Positions 43,054-52,883 are shown, numbered from the stretch's first letter. The stretch: 64,000 bases of DNA from Ulvibacterium sp965228935 (GCF_965228935.1 NZ_OZ245846.1:930001-994000); one strand, 5' to 3'. Notes: generated by a model from the letters alone, not told the origin. A program made the numbers and translations.

Positions 43054-44463
43054 ATGCAAAGAAGAAAGTTCATCAAAAATGTAGCGGCGACCTCGGCCGC
43101 TTTTTCCATTGTTCCCAACCATGTTCTCGGAAAAACACATGTTCCGCCAAGTGATACCCTGTATATTGGTGCCTTTGGTGTAGGAGGAAGGGGATCGGGA
43201 GTAATCCGGGGATTGGACGAGACCAAAAAAGTAAAGTTCGTAGCACTCTGTGATGTAGACGATAAAAGGGCCGCCGACACCTATAAAAAATATCCAAAAG
43301 CCAAGCGATACAAAGATTTTAGAAAGGTGTACGATCAGCACTTAAGTGAAATCGATGCTATTATGGTAGCCACACCCGATCACACTCATGCCCCCATAGC
43401 CCTCCCCTTTATGAAGGCCAAGAAACATGCCTATGTAGAGAAACCATTGACCCACAATATCAACGAAGCCCGGATGATGACAAACGTGGCCAAGGAAAAC
43501 GGTATCGTAACCCAAATGGGCAATCAAGGAGCGTCCAGTGATGGGAGTCGTGAAGCCAAGGAGTGGATCCAATCCGGTATTATCGGTAAAGTGTATAAGG
43601 TAGATTGCTGGACCAACCGTCCGGTTTGGCCGCAAGGTGTCCCTATACCCAAAGGCAAGGACAGCATACCCAAAGGTTTGGACTGGGACCTATGGTTAGG
43701 GCCGGCCGCCATGCGGGACTACAATGATTCCTATCTGCCCTTTAAATGGCGTGGATGGTGGGATTTTGGAACCGGTGCCTTGGGCGATATGGGCTGCCAT
43801 ATTATGGAAACTCCCTTTGGCGTATTGGATCTGGGATATCCTTCAGAAGCAGAGGCGAGTTGCACGACCAATTGGGTAGGTGATTTTGTTGAAGCCGATT
43901 ATAGCCAGTCATGTCCCGCTTCTTCTATAGTTCGATTGAAATTCCATACGGAGGAACATGGCGATATCGCCCTGAACTGGTATGACGGCGGATTGAAACC
44001 CGATCTGCCCGATGAACTCGGTGAGGGCGAGACCATTGGAGATGGTGGTGGAGGTAGTGTTTTTTATGGTACCCGGGGTATCCTGGTGGCGGACACCTAT
44101 TCCCGAAACGCCAGATTGCTGCCCAGTAAAAACATGGAATTGTTCAATGCACCCAAACCCTATTTAAAACGAATAGAGGGCGACACTGGAGGGCATCAGC
44201 GCAATTTCGTGGAAGGTTGCCTAAATGGTGTGGAAACCTCGTCGGATTTCAAACGATCCGGTCCGTTGACCGAAGCAGTTCTAATGGGTAATCTGGCCAT
44301 AAGGGCTTTTCAGCTTAAGGAAAAGAGATCCAACGGCAGAGGATTTAACTACCCGGGAAGGCGTAAAATCCTTTGGGACGGAAACAACATGAAAGTCACC
44401 AATTGGGACAAAGCCAATGAATGGGTCAAAGGAAACTACAGAAAAGGTTGGGAAATATCCTAA
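43054..44463 (+). CDS. Gfo/Idh/MocA family oxidoreductase, Tat-exported
   Basis: A 469-residue protein with Tat signal MQRRKFIKNVAATSAAFSIVP. The NAD-binding Rossmann motif is YIGAFGVGGRGSGVIRG, the EKP motif is at 129-131, and the C-terminal domain has WWDFGTGALGDMGCHIMETPF. Tat-exported members bind their cofactor before export and include glycosidases that use NAD catalytically (GH109-type); which applies here is unknown. A sulfatase gene follows after 12 bp, suggesting joint action on a sulfated sugar. Confidence 0.9.
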   Translation: MQRRKFIKNVAATSAAFSIVPNHVLGKTHVPPSDTLYIGAFGVGGRGSGVIRGLDETKKVKFVALCDVDDKRAADTYKKYPKAKRYKDFRKVYDQHLSEIDAIMVATPDHTHAPIALPFMKAKKHAYVEKPLTHNINEARMMTNVAKENGIVTQMGNQGASSDGSREAKEWIQSGIIGKVYKVDCWTNRPVWPQGVPIPKGKDSIPKGLDWDLWLGPAAMRDYNDSYLPFKWRGWWDFGTGALGDMGCHIMETPFGVLDLGYPSEAEASCTTNWVGDFVEADYSQSCPASSIVRLKFHTEEHGDIALNWYDGGLKPDLPDELGEGETIGDGGGGSVFYGTRGILVADTYSRNARLLPSKNMELFNAPKPYLKRIEGDTGGHQRNFVEGCLNGVETSSDFKRSGPLTEAVLMGNLAIRAFQLKEKRSNGRGFNYPGRRKILWDGNNMKVTNWDKANEWVKGNYRKGWEIS

Positions 44464-44475
44464 AAACGGAAGACA

Positions 44476-45894
44476 ATGAAGAGTTCTTTATCTACCCGTA
44501 TTCAATCATGCCTGGCCATGGTCTTTTTTTTGGTTTTCTCCCTTGGCGTGTCATCGCAGGATTCCGGCCAAAGTCCTCCTAATTTTATTATCATTTTTGC
44601 GGATGACCTGGGTTACGGCGATTTAGGTTGTTACGGTCATCCCACGATCAAGACACCCCATCTGGATCAAATGGCCATTGAAGGGCAAAAATGGACCAAC
44701 TTTTATGCGGCCGCTAGTGTATGTACCCCTAGCAGGGCTGCATTGTTGACAGGACGTTTGCCCGTACGGAGCGGAATGGCCAGTGATAAAAGCCGGGTAC
44801 TTTTCCCCAATTCGGTCAATGGCCTGCCCGCGAGCGAAATCACTTTGGCTGAGCAATTAAAGAAGGTGGGGTATGCGACCGCATGTATCGGGAAATGGCA
44901 TTTGGGACATAAGGAACAGTACCTTCCGACCAACAATGGTTTTGATTACTATTTTGGAATCCCCTATTCCAATGATATGGATTTTGAGGGTAAAAAAGGG
45001 TATAGACAAACCGTGGCCGACGATGATTTTATCGATACCAAGGACTTCAATGTACCCCTTCTTCGGAATACAAAAATTATAGAAAGACCGGCTGACCAGA
45101 ATACCATCACAAAAAGATATGCCCAGGAAACGGTGGACTTCATCAAAAAGAATAAGGACGAGCCTTTCTTTATCTATCTGGCCCATAACCTGCCCCATAT
45201 CCCCCTGTTTGCCTCCAAGGATTTTTTGGGAAAAAGCAAAAGGGGATTGTACGGTGATGTTATCGAGGAAATAGATCATGGAGTCGGCCAAATTTTGAAC
45301 ACCCTTAAGGAAGAAGGTCTGGCCGAGAATACCATAGTGGTCTTTACCTCGGACAATGGGCCTTGGCTTCCTTTTGGCACCCATGGTGGCAGCGCGGGAT
45401 TACTCTATGCAGGCAAGGGCAGTACCTGGGAGGGTGGTATGCGGGAGCCGTGTATTTTTTGGGGCCCAGGCCGTATTAAACCGGCTATTGTTTCTGATTT
45501 GGGAACCACCATGGATTTCTTTACAACATTTAGCAAGTTGGCCGGAGCCGAAATTCCAAGCGACCGACCTATGGATGGTGTAGATCTGAGCCAAACCCTT
45601 TTCAATGGGGCTACCAGCCCCCGTGAATCCTTTTTCTACTACCGCGGTACGGAATTGTATGCGGCGAGATCGGGGGATTATAAAGTGCATTATACTACGC
45701 AAGGGGTTTATGGGCAATTTGGGGAACGGGTAGATCATACCGTTCCATTGTTGTATAATTTAAGTGAAGATCCATCGGAAGCTTTCAATATCGCCGAAAA
45801 CCATCCTGAGATTATTCAGGAAATAAATGCCTTGGTAAAGGCCCATAAGGAGAATATGGTCATGGGAAAAGATCAGCTTGCCGAAAGGAATTGA
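44476..45894 (+). CDS. Sulfatase (S1 family, formylglycine-dependent), secreted
   Basis: A 472-residue sulfatase with a signal peptide ending near VSSQ. The metal-binding FADDLGYGDLGCYG segment is present, and Cys83 in CTPSRAALLTG is the residue converted to formylglycine. Also seen are IGKWHLGH and FTSDNGPW. It removes sulfate esters from glycans in the periplasm and needs a formylglycine-generating or anSME maturase, not encoded here. It forms a two-gene operon with the Tat-exported Gfo/Idh gene. Confidence 0.93.
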   Translation: MKSSLSTRIQSCLAMVFFLVFSLGVSSQDSGQSPPNFIIIFADDLGYGDLGCYGHPTIKTPHLDQMAIEGQKWTNFYAAASVCTPSRAALLTGRLPVRSGMASDKSRVLFPNSVNGLPASEITLAEQLKKVGYATACIGKWHLGHKEQYLPTNNGFDYYFGIPYSNDMDFEGKKGYRQTVADDDFIDTKDFNVPLLRNTKIIERPADQNTITKRYAQETVDFIKKNKDEPFFIYLAHNLPHIPLFASKDFLGKSKRGLYGDVIEEIDHGVGQILNTLKEEGLAENTIVVFTSDNGPWLPFGTHGGSAGLLYAGKGSTWEGGMREPCIFWGPGRIKPAIVSDLGTTMDFFTTFSKLAGAEIPSDRPMDGVDLSQTLFNGATSPRESFFYYRGTELYAARSGDYKVHYTTQGVYGQFGERVDHTVPLLYNLSEDPSEAFNIAENHPEIIQEINALVKAHKENMVMGKDQLAERN

Positions 45895-45949
45895 GAGGTT
45901 ACGATCCATAAAATCCCAAAAAAAGACAGGCCCGTTGAGAGTGCTTGTA

Positions 45950-47197
45950 TCAATACGTATTCAATTTTTTGGAAAGATGCTTTTTCTCCAATAGGTTGGT
46001 CGTGAGATCGATGGCTTTTTGCAACGCTTCCCTGGCACTGCCTGAAATTCCCTGGTCATGTAACAACTGTGCCTTAATGGCATAAAACAAGGCACTGGTA
46101 CTGAAGTAGGGGCCATTTTCAAAATTTTGAAGTTCCAGCAACGCCTTTCTTGCCCCGTACACCTTGTAATACGGAACTATCCTGTTCAACCATACAATAG
46201 GGGAGTATTGCCTTTCCAACTGCAGGTCATATAGTCGTAAAATACCCTTCCAGTCCGTATCCTCAAATTTTACGGCCGTGCAGTGATAGTATGCAACGGC
46301 AGCCTGCAAATGATAGTCGGAAGGGCTAGAATCCACCGCGGCCTCCTCCAAATGCTCTATGCCAATTCGTATTAAATCTTTGTCATAGGTCTTTCTATCC
46401 TGATGTTCCAAATCTACCATATCGCCATTTTGATCTATCCTGGCCTCGAACCTTGAGGTATGAAAGCACATTAAGGCAATAAGGGCATGTACTTCCGGTT
46501 GATTGCAGTATTTGTTCTCACAGAGAAGGAGAGCCAAACGTATCGCTTCAAGGCATATGTCTTTTTTTATCAAGATTTCCCCGTGGCTTGCGGTATAGCC
46601 CTCGGTGAACAATAAATAGATGACCTTCAAAACAATGGTCAACCTAGACCGTAATCCTATCTCCACCGGGCTATTCAGTGTTTTTACATGCTCCTTCAGC
46701 TTTTTCTTGGCCCTCGTAAAAGACTTGGCGATGGCATCTTCCTTCTTTAACAGTGCCCTTGCTATTTCCTTATTGCCAAAACCCCCTATCAGTTTTAGAC
46801 TAAGAATTATTTGATACTCCTTGGATAACGATGGATGACAACAGGCAAAAATCATTTTCAGCTGGCTGTCGTTGATGCGGTCGTTCAAAAGGACTTCTTC
46901 CTGAACTGCATGTTGCCTTTCAAAAATGGAAATATCCTCCTTTTGATCCATTTTGGTCTCTCTTCTAAGCGTATCGATAAGCATATTGTTGGCCACGCGT
47001 AACAACCAGGATGTTGGATTGTTCGGGGGGTCATTATAGCCCCAGAGATCCATGGCCTTGATAAGGGATTCCTGAACGGCATCCTCTATTCTTTCCAGAT
47101 GGGACGGGCCGAACTTGTGTACCAGAAATGAGACCATTTTGCCATGTTCATGCCTGAATACGTGCTCCACCAATTGTTCTCTTTTTGGTTCCCCCAT
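45950..47197 (-). CDS. ECF sigma factor with C-terminal TPR-like extension (ECF42-like)
   Basis: A 415-residue sigma-70-family protein. Region 2 is at residues ~15-85 (IEDAVQESLIKAMDLWGYND, PTSWLLRVANNMLIDTLRRE) and region 4 at ~120-175 (GFGNKEIARALLKKEDAIAKSFTRAKKKL). A ~230-residue helical C-terminal extension (DUF6596-like, TPR-like: LLFTEGYTAS, ALIALMCFHTSRFEAR) follows. This architecture beside a DGPF/YciI gene is the hallmark of the ECF42 group, which has no anti-sigma factor; the extension is thought to regulate it. It follows the YciI gene by 63 bp. Confidence 0.88.
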   Translation of the reverse strand: MGEPKREQLVEHVFRHEHGKMVSFLVHKFGPSHLERIEDAVQESLIKAMDLWGYNDPPNNPTSWLLRVANNMLIDTLRRETKMDQKEDISIFERQHAVQEEVLLNDRINDSQLKMIFACCHPSLSKEYQIILSLKLIGGFGNKEIARALLKKEDAIAKSFTRAKKKLKEHVKTLNSPVEIGLRSRLTIVLKVIYLLFTEGYTASHGEILIKKDICLEAIRLALLLCENKYCNQPEVHALIALMCFHTSRFEARIDQNGDMVDLEHQDRKTYDKDLIRIGIEHLEEAAVDSSPSDYHLQAAVAYYHCTAVKFEDTDWKGILRLYDLQLERQYSPIVWLNRIVPYYKVYGARKALLELQNFENGPYFSTSALFYAIKAQLLHDQGISGSAREALQKAIDLTTNLLEKKHLSKKLNTY

Positions 47198-47260
47198 ACT
47201 ATAAAAGTAAAAAGTCCGAATAGAATAATCGGACTTTACCAGGATAGACTGCTATTGGAA

Positions 47261-47608
47261 TTACATATCCATGGACATTATCTCCCGAACCTCTACGTTT
47301 CCATCGTGCTCAAAAATGGGACATCCCTTGGAAATCTCCACGGCTTCATTTTGGCCATCCGCTGAAACAATGAGATAGCCCCCGATAACTTCCGCACCTT
47401 CCGCAAAAGGGCCATCGGTTATTACTTCTCCTGCCTTATGGACTACATTTCCTTCTTTGGACAGGGGTAAACCATCTACTAGTTGTCCCTTTTCCTTTAG
47501 TCCTCCCATCCAAGCGCCCCATTTTTGCATATGTTCTTGCATGGCCTCAGGTGATTGCTCCATTCTGGCCCTATCTCCTCCTCTAAATAAAAACAAAAAA
47601 TTACTCAT
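47261..47608 (-). CDS. YciI/DGPF domain protein
   Basis: A 115-residue ferredoxin-like-fold protein. The DGPF motif occurs in EVITDGPFAEGAEVIGGYLI, and the N-terminal FLFRGGDRARMEQSPEAMQEHMQKWGAW is typical of the family. It is encoded directly upstream of the ECF42-like sigma factor in the same direction; this pairing is conserved in many bacteria. The molecular role is not established. Confidence 0.9.
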   Translation of the reverse strand: MSNFLFLFRGGDRARMEQSPEAMQEHMQKWGAWMGGLKEKGQLVDGLPLSKEGNVVHKAGEVITDGPFAEGAEVIGGYLIVSADGQNEAVEISKGCPIFEHDGNVEVREIMSMDM

Positions 47609-47683
47609 AACTATTCTTTAAGGGTTATTATATGCTAAAGACGTATTCCTTCCCGGATAATTGGACAAAAAACCGAAAAAATT

Positions 47684-48799
47684 CTAAAACAATTTCATCT
47701 GTCCTTTCTTGTACTGCTCATGTAGTCCTTTATTCAATTTAGGAAAAGGTGGTTTGTCCTTAAAATAGGTGCGTCTCGCCAAGCGCACCAAATCATGGAT
47801 TTGGGTTGCTATTTTGCCTTCACCCCTACCTCGTATGCCAAATCGGCTATCATTAAGTGTTCCGCTATGGCACTCTTGAATCTGGTGTAACACTTTTTCT
47901 GCCCTTTCGGGTAACGCCTTTTTTATCCAATCCGTAAAGATTTGTCCTATTGCTCCATTAAGGCGCACTACGGTAAATGCAAAGGACAGGGCGCCATGAT
48001 CCGCTACCGTTTTGGCCAAATTCATGATTTCGTGGCTATTGATACCTGGGATTATGGGAGCCAACATGGCATTTACCGGAATATTGTTCTCGGATAAGGT
48101 CTTAATGGTCTCCAATCTTCTCTTGATCGTAGCCGTTCTTGGTTCCAAAATTCTTCTTGTTTCCTCGGAAAGGGAGGTTATTGAAATGTTTACTCCCACC
48201 AGTTGGTCTTTTGCCAGTTCCGAAAGGATATCCAAGTCCCTTAAAATTAATGCATTTTTGGTAATCATTCCCACTGGATGCCTATACTTTAAGAACACCT
48301 CCAAACAATCCCGGGTTATCTTGAATTTCTTCTCGGCGGGTTGATAGCAATCTGTATTTCCGGATAGCACTATGGTTTCCGCCTTCCAGTTTTTGTGCTT
48401 CAGTTTGGCCTCGAGTAGTTTTGGCGCATCCTTCTTGACCAGGATTCTGCGTTCAAAATCGAGTCCGGCACTATAACCCCAAAACTCATGGGTGTTACGT
48501 GCATAACAGTAGATACAGCCATGTTCGCAACCCTGATAGGGATTCATGGAATACATCATCCCCACATCAGGACTGGTTACCCTATTCACAATGGTCTTGG
48601 GAAATACAGGAATGTATTGGGTCTTGTTTTTGTCCGCCTCCTCCCCTTCAATGCGACAAAACTCCAGAAAATCATCACGGGTTTCGTAAATGTGTTGAAG
48701 AAATCTGTTGGGAACGTTTTGCTGGGCCCCACGACCCTTTATGTAATCTTCTTCTTTCAAATATATTGGATTTATTCCAAATTTATGGATTAAATCCAA
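47684..48799 (-). CDS. PA0069 family radical SAM protein
   Basis: A 371-residue radical S-adenosylmethionine protein. The 4Fe-4S motif C91-x3-C95-x2-C98 lies in YQGCEHGCIYCYARNTHEF. The N-terminal YIKGRGAQQNVPNRFL is characteristic of the PA0069 group, related to spore photoproduct lyase. The function is not established. It contains a usual SAM barrel and a C-terminal region with RGRGEGKIATQIHDLVR. It stands alone between the YciI gene and an orphan secreted-protein gene. Confidence 0.9.
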   Translation of the reverse strand: MDLIHKFGINPIYLKEEDYIKGRGAQQNVPNRFLQHIYETRDDFLEFCRIEGEEADKNKTQYIPVFPKTIVNRVTSPDVGMMYSMNPYQGCEHGCIYCYARNTHEFWGYSAGLDFERRILVKKDAPKLLEAKLKHKNWKAETIVLSGNTDCYQPAEKKFKITRDCLEVFLKYRHPVGMITKNALILRDLDILSELAKDQLVGVNISITSLSEETRRILEPRTATIKRRLETIKTLSENNIPVNAMLAPIIPGINSHEIMNLAKTVADHGALSFAFTVVRLNGAIGQIFTDWIKKALPERAEKVLHQIQECHSGTLNDSRFGIRGRGEGKIATQIHDLVRLARRTYFKDKPPFPKLNKGLHEQYKKGQMKLF

Positions 48800-48859
48800 A
48801 TATTAAGCCAAGCAAATTTGTTAATTAACAAAAAATGATATGGACAAAGTAATTGCTAA

Positions 48860-50422
48860 TCAGCGTCCTTCAATGGAAACCTTGGCGAGCTGTTTTTTGG
48901 AACCTCGCTTGGCGTAGAACAATAAGGCATCATCCGATGGGTTGATCAGGGGTTTGGATACCATTAAGGGCAAACGGGCTTCCTTATCATCGATTAGTTT
49001 TTCATAGCTGATATGCCCTTTTGCATCCAACTTAATGACAAATACATTTCGATTTCGGCTAAGGCCCTGCTTGAACAAAAGACGCTCGCCACTCAAAAGC
49101 TGTGGATTCTCCGAAGAGGTACTTAAGAAAAAGTAGGTGTCCCCATTGTGCACATATGAACTATAAGATGCGTAGGCGCCATCGCCTTGTGTCACCTCGG
49201 ACTTGTTGATGTTTCGAGTCCAGACAACATCTCCATTGGCGTCCAACTTTGCACTTACGATATCGTTGTGATGAAAACGTTCAATTTTTACCCGGCCCCC
49301 ACTTGAATTGGCCTGGACGCTGGATGTCATGAAGTATTCTTCCGCATTAAACAGTATGGAACCATCCGAGTTTATTGTAGCATTCTTAAAAACAAGGTTC
49401 TTTATTTCCTTATCGTCGTCGCGACCAAACTTGTCCATCATAAATTGTTCCGAAAAAGGATTATACTTCTTGGAAACAAGCTTTAGACTTCCTGGTACAA
49501 GCTCAAAGTATGCCAACCCGTTATAACGATTATTCTTGCGATCCGCATAAAACCCCACACATAGAATCTTGTTTCCGGAGACAAGCGGTATCAAACCTTC
49601 CGAAAACTTTCCAGGAGAATCAAAAGTCTGTGTTTTTCCTCCTTCACGGGAAACCTGAACAAGCTCATATTGAAACTTCCGTTCCAAGGCACTGAACCTT
49701 CTTTTCTTGAAGTAGGATTTTCCAATTAAAAAAGCCCTGTCCATATTCTTTGAAAACGCAACATTCTCAAAAGCATAATTTTTTTCCTCCACCTCAGCGG
49801 AAAAATCATGTTCCATCAATTTTTCCAAATTGGCATTAAAAACATGGATGAAGTGTTTGTTGTTCTTGCCTTTTTTGAAATGTGTTGTAATCGCAAAACC
49901 CGATTTAGCCTGATCAAACAGCACCGAAGTGGTAAAACCAGAAGAAAAATTTCGGTTGTAATAGTTCTTGTCCAATGGATTTCTGACCTCCTTGGAAGGG
50001 ATGGAGAGCAAAGTCTCCCTGGTAAAATGATATTCGGAAATCGGACTTCGGTGTACGGTATAGTCGTATGCTTGTGTTGTGTAGTTATAGTCCAGGAATA
50101 GAAGGTATACCTGACCATTACGAACATAGCCATCTACAAAATTGGCATTTTTGAGCTTGTAATTATACTCCGAAACCAATTGGAGGTTCTCATCATAACG
50201 TTCCACAAAATATCCTTTGGGCCTAAGCACGATACCTTGATAATAGGAACGTACCAACACCGAACCTCCCTCACCGTCCTTGGCAATGGTCAAAAGGTTG
50301 GAGTATTTATACCTGTCGTTATATTTTTCGCCCAATACATGTTGAATGGGGATTTCCTGCGCTATGATGGTCAAAGCAAACAGCAGGAAAAAGCATAGGG
50401 AAAGACTTTTTCTTTTGGTCAT
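48860..50422 (-). CDS. Hypothetical secreted protein, possible beta-propeller
   Basis: A 520-residue protein with a signal peptide (SLSLCFFLLFALTIIAQ). The rest shows repeated short beta strands with Tyr/Phe-rich turns, for example GYFVERYDENLQLVSEYNYKL, HFIHVFNANLEKLMEHDF and NVFVIKLDAKGHISYEKLIDD. The recurrent pattern of hydrophobic strands and Asp/Asn turns fits a propeller-like fold, but I recognise no family. It has no C-terminal sorting domain. Its ATG lies 19 bp after the enoyl-CoA hydratase gene, so may share its transcript. Confidence 0.7.
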   Translation of the reverse strand: MTKRKSLSLCFFLLFALTIIAQEIPIQHVLGEKYNDRYKYSNLLTIAKDGEGGSVLVRSYYQGIVLRPKGYFVERYDENLQLVSEYNYKLKNANFVDGYVRNGQVYLLFLDYNYTTQAYDYTVHRSPISEYHFTRETLLSIPSKEVRNPLDKNYYNRNFSSGFTTSVLFDQAKSGFAITTHFKKGKNNKHFIHVFNANLEKLMEHDFSAEVEEKNYAFENVAFSKNMDRAFLIGKSYFKKRRFSALERKFQYELVQVSREGGKTQTFDSPGKFSEGLIPLVSGNKILCVGFYADRKNNRYNGLAYFELVPGSLKLVSKKYNPFSEQFMMDKFGRDDDKEIKNLVFKNATINSDGSILFNAEEYFMTSSVQANSSGGRVKIERFHHNDIVSAKLDANGDVVWTRNINKSEVTQGDGAYASYSSYVHNGDTYFFLSTSSENPQLLSGERLLFKQGLSRNRNVFVIKLDAKGHISYEKLIDDKEARLPLMVSKPLINPSDDALLFYAKRGSKKQLAKVSIEGR

Positions 50423-50441
50423 AAGTAGGATTTAAGATATG

Positions 50442-51224
50442 CTATTCCCCTGGGAAATCGGCCTTGCGCTTTTCCAAAAAGGCCGAAGTTCCCTCTTCAA
50501 AATCGGCAGTTCCGAAACACGTACCAAAGGACTCAATTTCAACGGCATATCCATTAATAGTATTCTTAAAACTGGCATTTACCGCTTTTATTGCATGGGC
50601 TATGGCAACGGATGAGTTATTCGCTATTTTGTCGGCCAGTTTTATACAATGGGATAAAAGCTCTTCTTGGGAGACCACATGATTGACCAGACCAAACTCC
50701 ACGGCACGTTCCACATCTATCATGCCTGCAGTCATGATCATCTCCATGGCCCGTCCCTTGCCCACCAATTGCGGGAGGCGTTGGGTACCCCCATAACCTG
50801 GAATCAGTCCTAACGAAACTTCGGGAAGGCCCATCCTGGCATTGTGACTGGCCACACGAAAATGACAGGCCAGGGCCAATTCCAGACCGCCGCCCAGGGC
50901 AAAACCATTAATGGCCGCAATAACCGGTGTAGAAAGATTCTCCACAAAATTGAACAACAGTTCCTGACCCCTCGCTGCCAGGTCATTCCCCTCCTTTACC
51001 GTAAAATTGGCAAACTCCAAAATATCCGCCCCGGCAACAAAAGCCTTTTCCCCACTTCCTGTTAGGATAATTACCTTTATTTCCTTTTTTGTATCCAGAT
51101 TTTTAAAGGCGTCGTGCAGTTCCCGTATGGTTTCCTGATTTAGGGCATTCAATTTTTTAGGGCGATTGATGGTAACAATTGCGATAGGGCTTTCTTCTAC
51201 AACTTTGATATTTTTATAGCTCAT
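50442..51224 (-). CDS. Enoyl-CoA hydratase/isomerase family protein
   Basis: A 260-residue crotonase-fold enzyme. The oxyanion-hole segment AFVAGADILEF, the helix NGFALGGGLELALACHFRVAS with Glu115 and GLPEVSLGLIPGYGGTQRL with Glu135 give both catalytic glutamates of a hydratase. It hydrates 2-enoyl-CoA in fatty-acid or amino-acid breakdown. It lies alone, so the pathway is uncertain. Confidence 0.92.
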   Translation of the reverse strand: MSYKNIKVVEESPIAIVTINRPKKLNALNQETIRELHDAFKNLDTKKEIKVIILTGSGEKAFVAGADILEFANFTVKEGNDLAARGQELLFNFVENLSTPVIAAINGFALGGGLELALACHFRVASHNARMGLPEVSLGLIPGYGGTQRLPQLVGKGRAMEMIMTAGMIDVERAVEFGLVNHVVSQEELLSHCIKLADKIANNSSVAIAHAIKAVNASFKNTINGYAVEIESFGTCFGTADFEEGTSAFLEKRKADFPGE

Positions 51225-51330
51225 TTTAAATCAACTCATTAATAAAACTTACAAGCCAAAATAAAGCTATAATTATGGTTAATCCAACAAGATAATTGGC
51301 AACTACCTATTAATCTTCGAAAAGAAAACA

Positions 51331-52779
51331 TTAGGCCTTGGGGAATTTGACCGTAAACACCGTGCCCTTGCCAGGCTGTGAGGTAAAATCGATGCTACCA
51401 TCGTAAGTTTCGACTATATTTTTGACCATCCCGAGGCCAAGGCCCATACCGCTGGTCTTTGTGGTGAATTTCGGTTCAAAAATCTTCTCCCGGAAACTGT
51501 CCGATATGCCTATCCCATTGTCCGCCACAGAAATCTTGACGGAATCCCCATCAGAAGAGACGGAGACCAGGATACGTGGTGTCTTGACATCCGGGAGAGC
51601 CTGTATGGCATTTTTGATCAGATTGGTAACCACTCTGATGAGTTGAGTACGATCCAATTTGGCAATAATCTTCTCCTCGCTGGAGATAAAATGGATGTAG
51701 TCCTCATTGAAAATATCAAGCGCAAGCTTAACAATTGTGACTACATTGAGTGTTTCATTCTGCTGTGCCGGCATTTTTGCAAAATTTGAAAAAGCCGATG
51801 CAATACTGCTCATGGTATCTATTTGTTGGATCAGGGTCTTCGAAAACTCGTTGATCTTGTTTTCCATGTCCGGATCTTTGGGATCAAACTTGCGCTGAAA
51901 ACTTTGTACACTTAATCGCATTGGGGTCAACGGGTTCTTAATTTCATGGGCCACCTGTTTGGCCATCTCCCGCCAAGCCTGTTCCCGCTCGCTCCGAGCC
52001 AACTTAACGGCACTGCGCTCCAATTCATCGATCATCGCATTGTACGAGGTCACCAATTTTTCGATTTCCTCACTTGGATCATCGATTAGGATTTTCTCGT
52101 TCCTTTTGTTCAGATCCGTTCTGCCCAACATATCGGAAACGGTCTCCAAGGAACGAGTGGTATACTTGGAAACGAAATAGGCAAATCCGATTGCAGTAAT
52201 GAGCATAAGTAGGTATACCCCGCCCAAACGCATCAGGAACTCCTGAAGTTCGTTGTCATAAAAGGAGTTGTCCTCAAAATACGGCAAGTTCAATATGCCT
52301 ATGGGTTTAAACTTGAGGTCGGTGATGTAGGTATAAGAGGATTGATAATCGTCCCCCGCGGCAGAGTTTTCCTCTATATAGCGTTTGTCCATACTTTCTA
52401 TCAAATGGTCCAACACCTCAACATCCAGACACATAGCCACCGAATCTACCACAAATTTGGGCCGTGAGCTCTTGATCAATTCCCCGGACAAGTCATAAAT
52501 ATTGAAATTCTGGTTTTGGACATCCGCTATCTGATAAATGTCTTCCTTAAAAATCAGTCCCAAATTCTCGGTGGTGATGGGATAGGTGGTATTCTGAAGG
52601 GTGTAGTTAACGCTTTGCTTGATCTGTTCCTCTTTTCGGGCCAGTCTTTCCGTGTGATAATCTTTGCGTTGTTCCCTATATTGAAAAATGGCCACTGCGG
52701 TTATCAATCCGGAGGGAATGACTACCAGAAGAATCATGGCCACGAAAATCCTTGATCTGAGGGAGAGTTTTTTGAACAC
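51331..52779 (-). CDS. Sensor histidine kinase, NtrY-like, orphan
   Basis: A 482-residue membrane kinase. TM1 (IFVAMILLVVIPSGLITAVAIF) and TM2 (YLLMLITAIGFAYFVSKY) flank a ~150-residue periplasmic sensor region. A HAMP-like segment leads to the HisKA domain with His278 in VAHEIKNPLTPMRLSVQSFQ, then HATPase_c with NLIKNAIQAL, VADNGIGI and GMGLGLGMVKNIV. The PLTPM variant is typical of NtrY-type kinases. No response regulator is adjacent. A ~107-bp gap precedes the enoyl-CoA hydratase gene. Confidence 0.9.
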   Translation of the reverse strand: MFKKLSLRSRIFVAMILLVVIPSGLITAVAIFQYREQRKDYHTERLARKEEQIKQSVNYTLQNTTYPITTENLGLIFKEDIYQIADVQNQNFNIYDLSGELIKSSRPKFVVDSVAMCLDVEVLDHLIESMDKRYIEENSAAGDDYQSSYTYITDLKFKPIGILNLPYFEDNSFYDNELQEFLMRLGGVYLLMLITAIGFAYFVSKYTTRSLETVSDMLGRTDLNKRNEKILIDDPSEEIEKLVTSYNAMIDELERSAVKLARSEREQAWREMAKQVAHEIKNPLTPMRLSVQSFQRKFDPKDPDMENKINEFSKTLIQQIDTMSSIASAFSNFAKMPAQQNETLNVVTIVKLALDIFNEDYIHFISSEEKIIAKLDRTQLIRVVTNLIKNAIQALPDVKTPRILVSVSSDGDSVKISVADNGIGISDSFREKIFEPKFTTKTSGMGLGLGMVKNIVETYDGSIDFTSQPGKGTVFTVKFPKA

Positions 52780-52837
52780 AGATACCGCGTTTAGACAAAG
52801 TTAGCAAATATCGCACCAAGGTCAATTTGAGAAAATC

Positions 52838-52883
52838 CAAATCACAAAATTCAAAGTTCAAATTCCAAAACTCAAATCACAAA
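52838..52883. repeat. Short AT-rich direct repeats
   Basis: CAAATCACAAA occurs at 52838-52848 and 52873-52883, with further variants of TTCAAATTCCAAAA between them. It lies in the 153-bp gap between the NtrY-like kinase start and hemJ. It is probably a degenerate simple repeat; no function is evident. Confidence 0.45.

Noticed and set aside
52838..52883. Possible CRISPR-like repeat
   Set aside because: Only two 11-bp copies with AT-rich text between, no regular spacers or cas genes.
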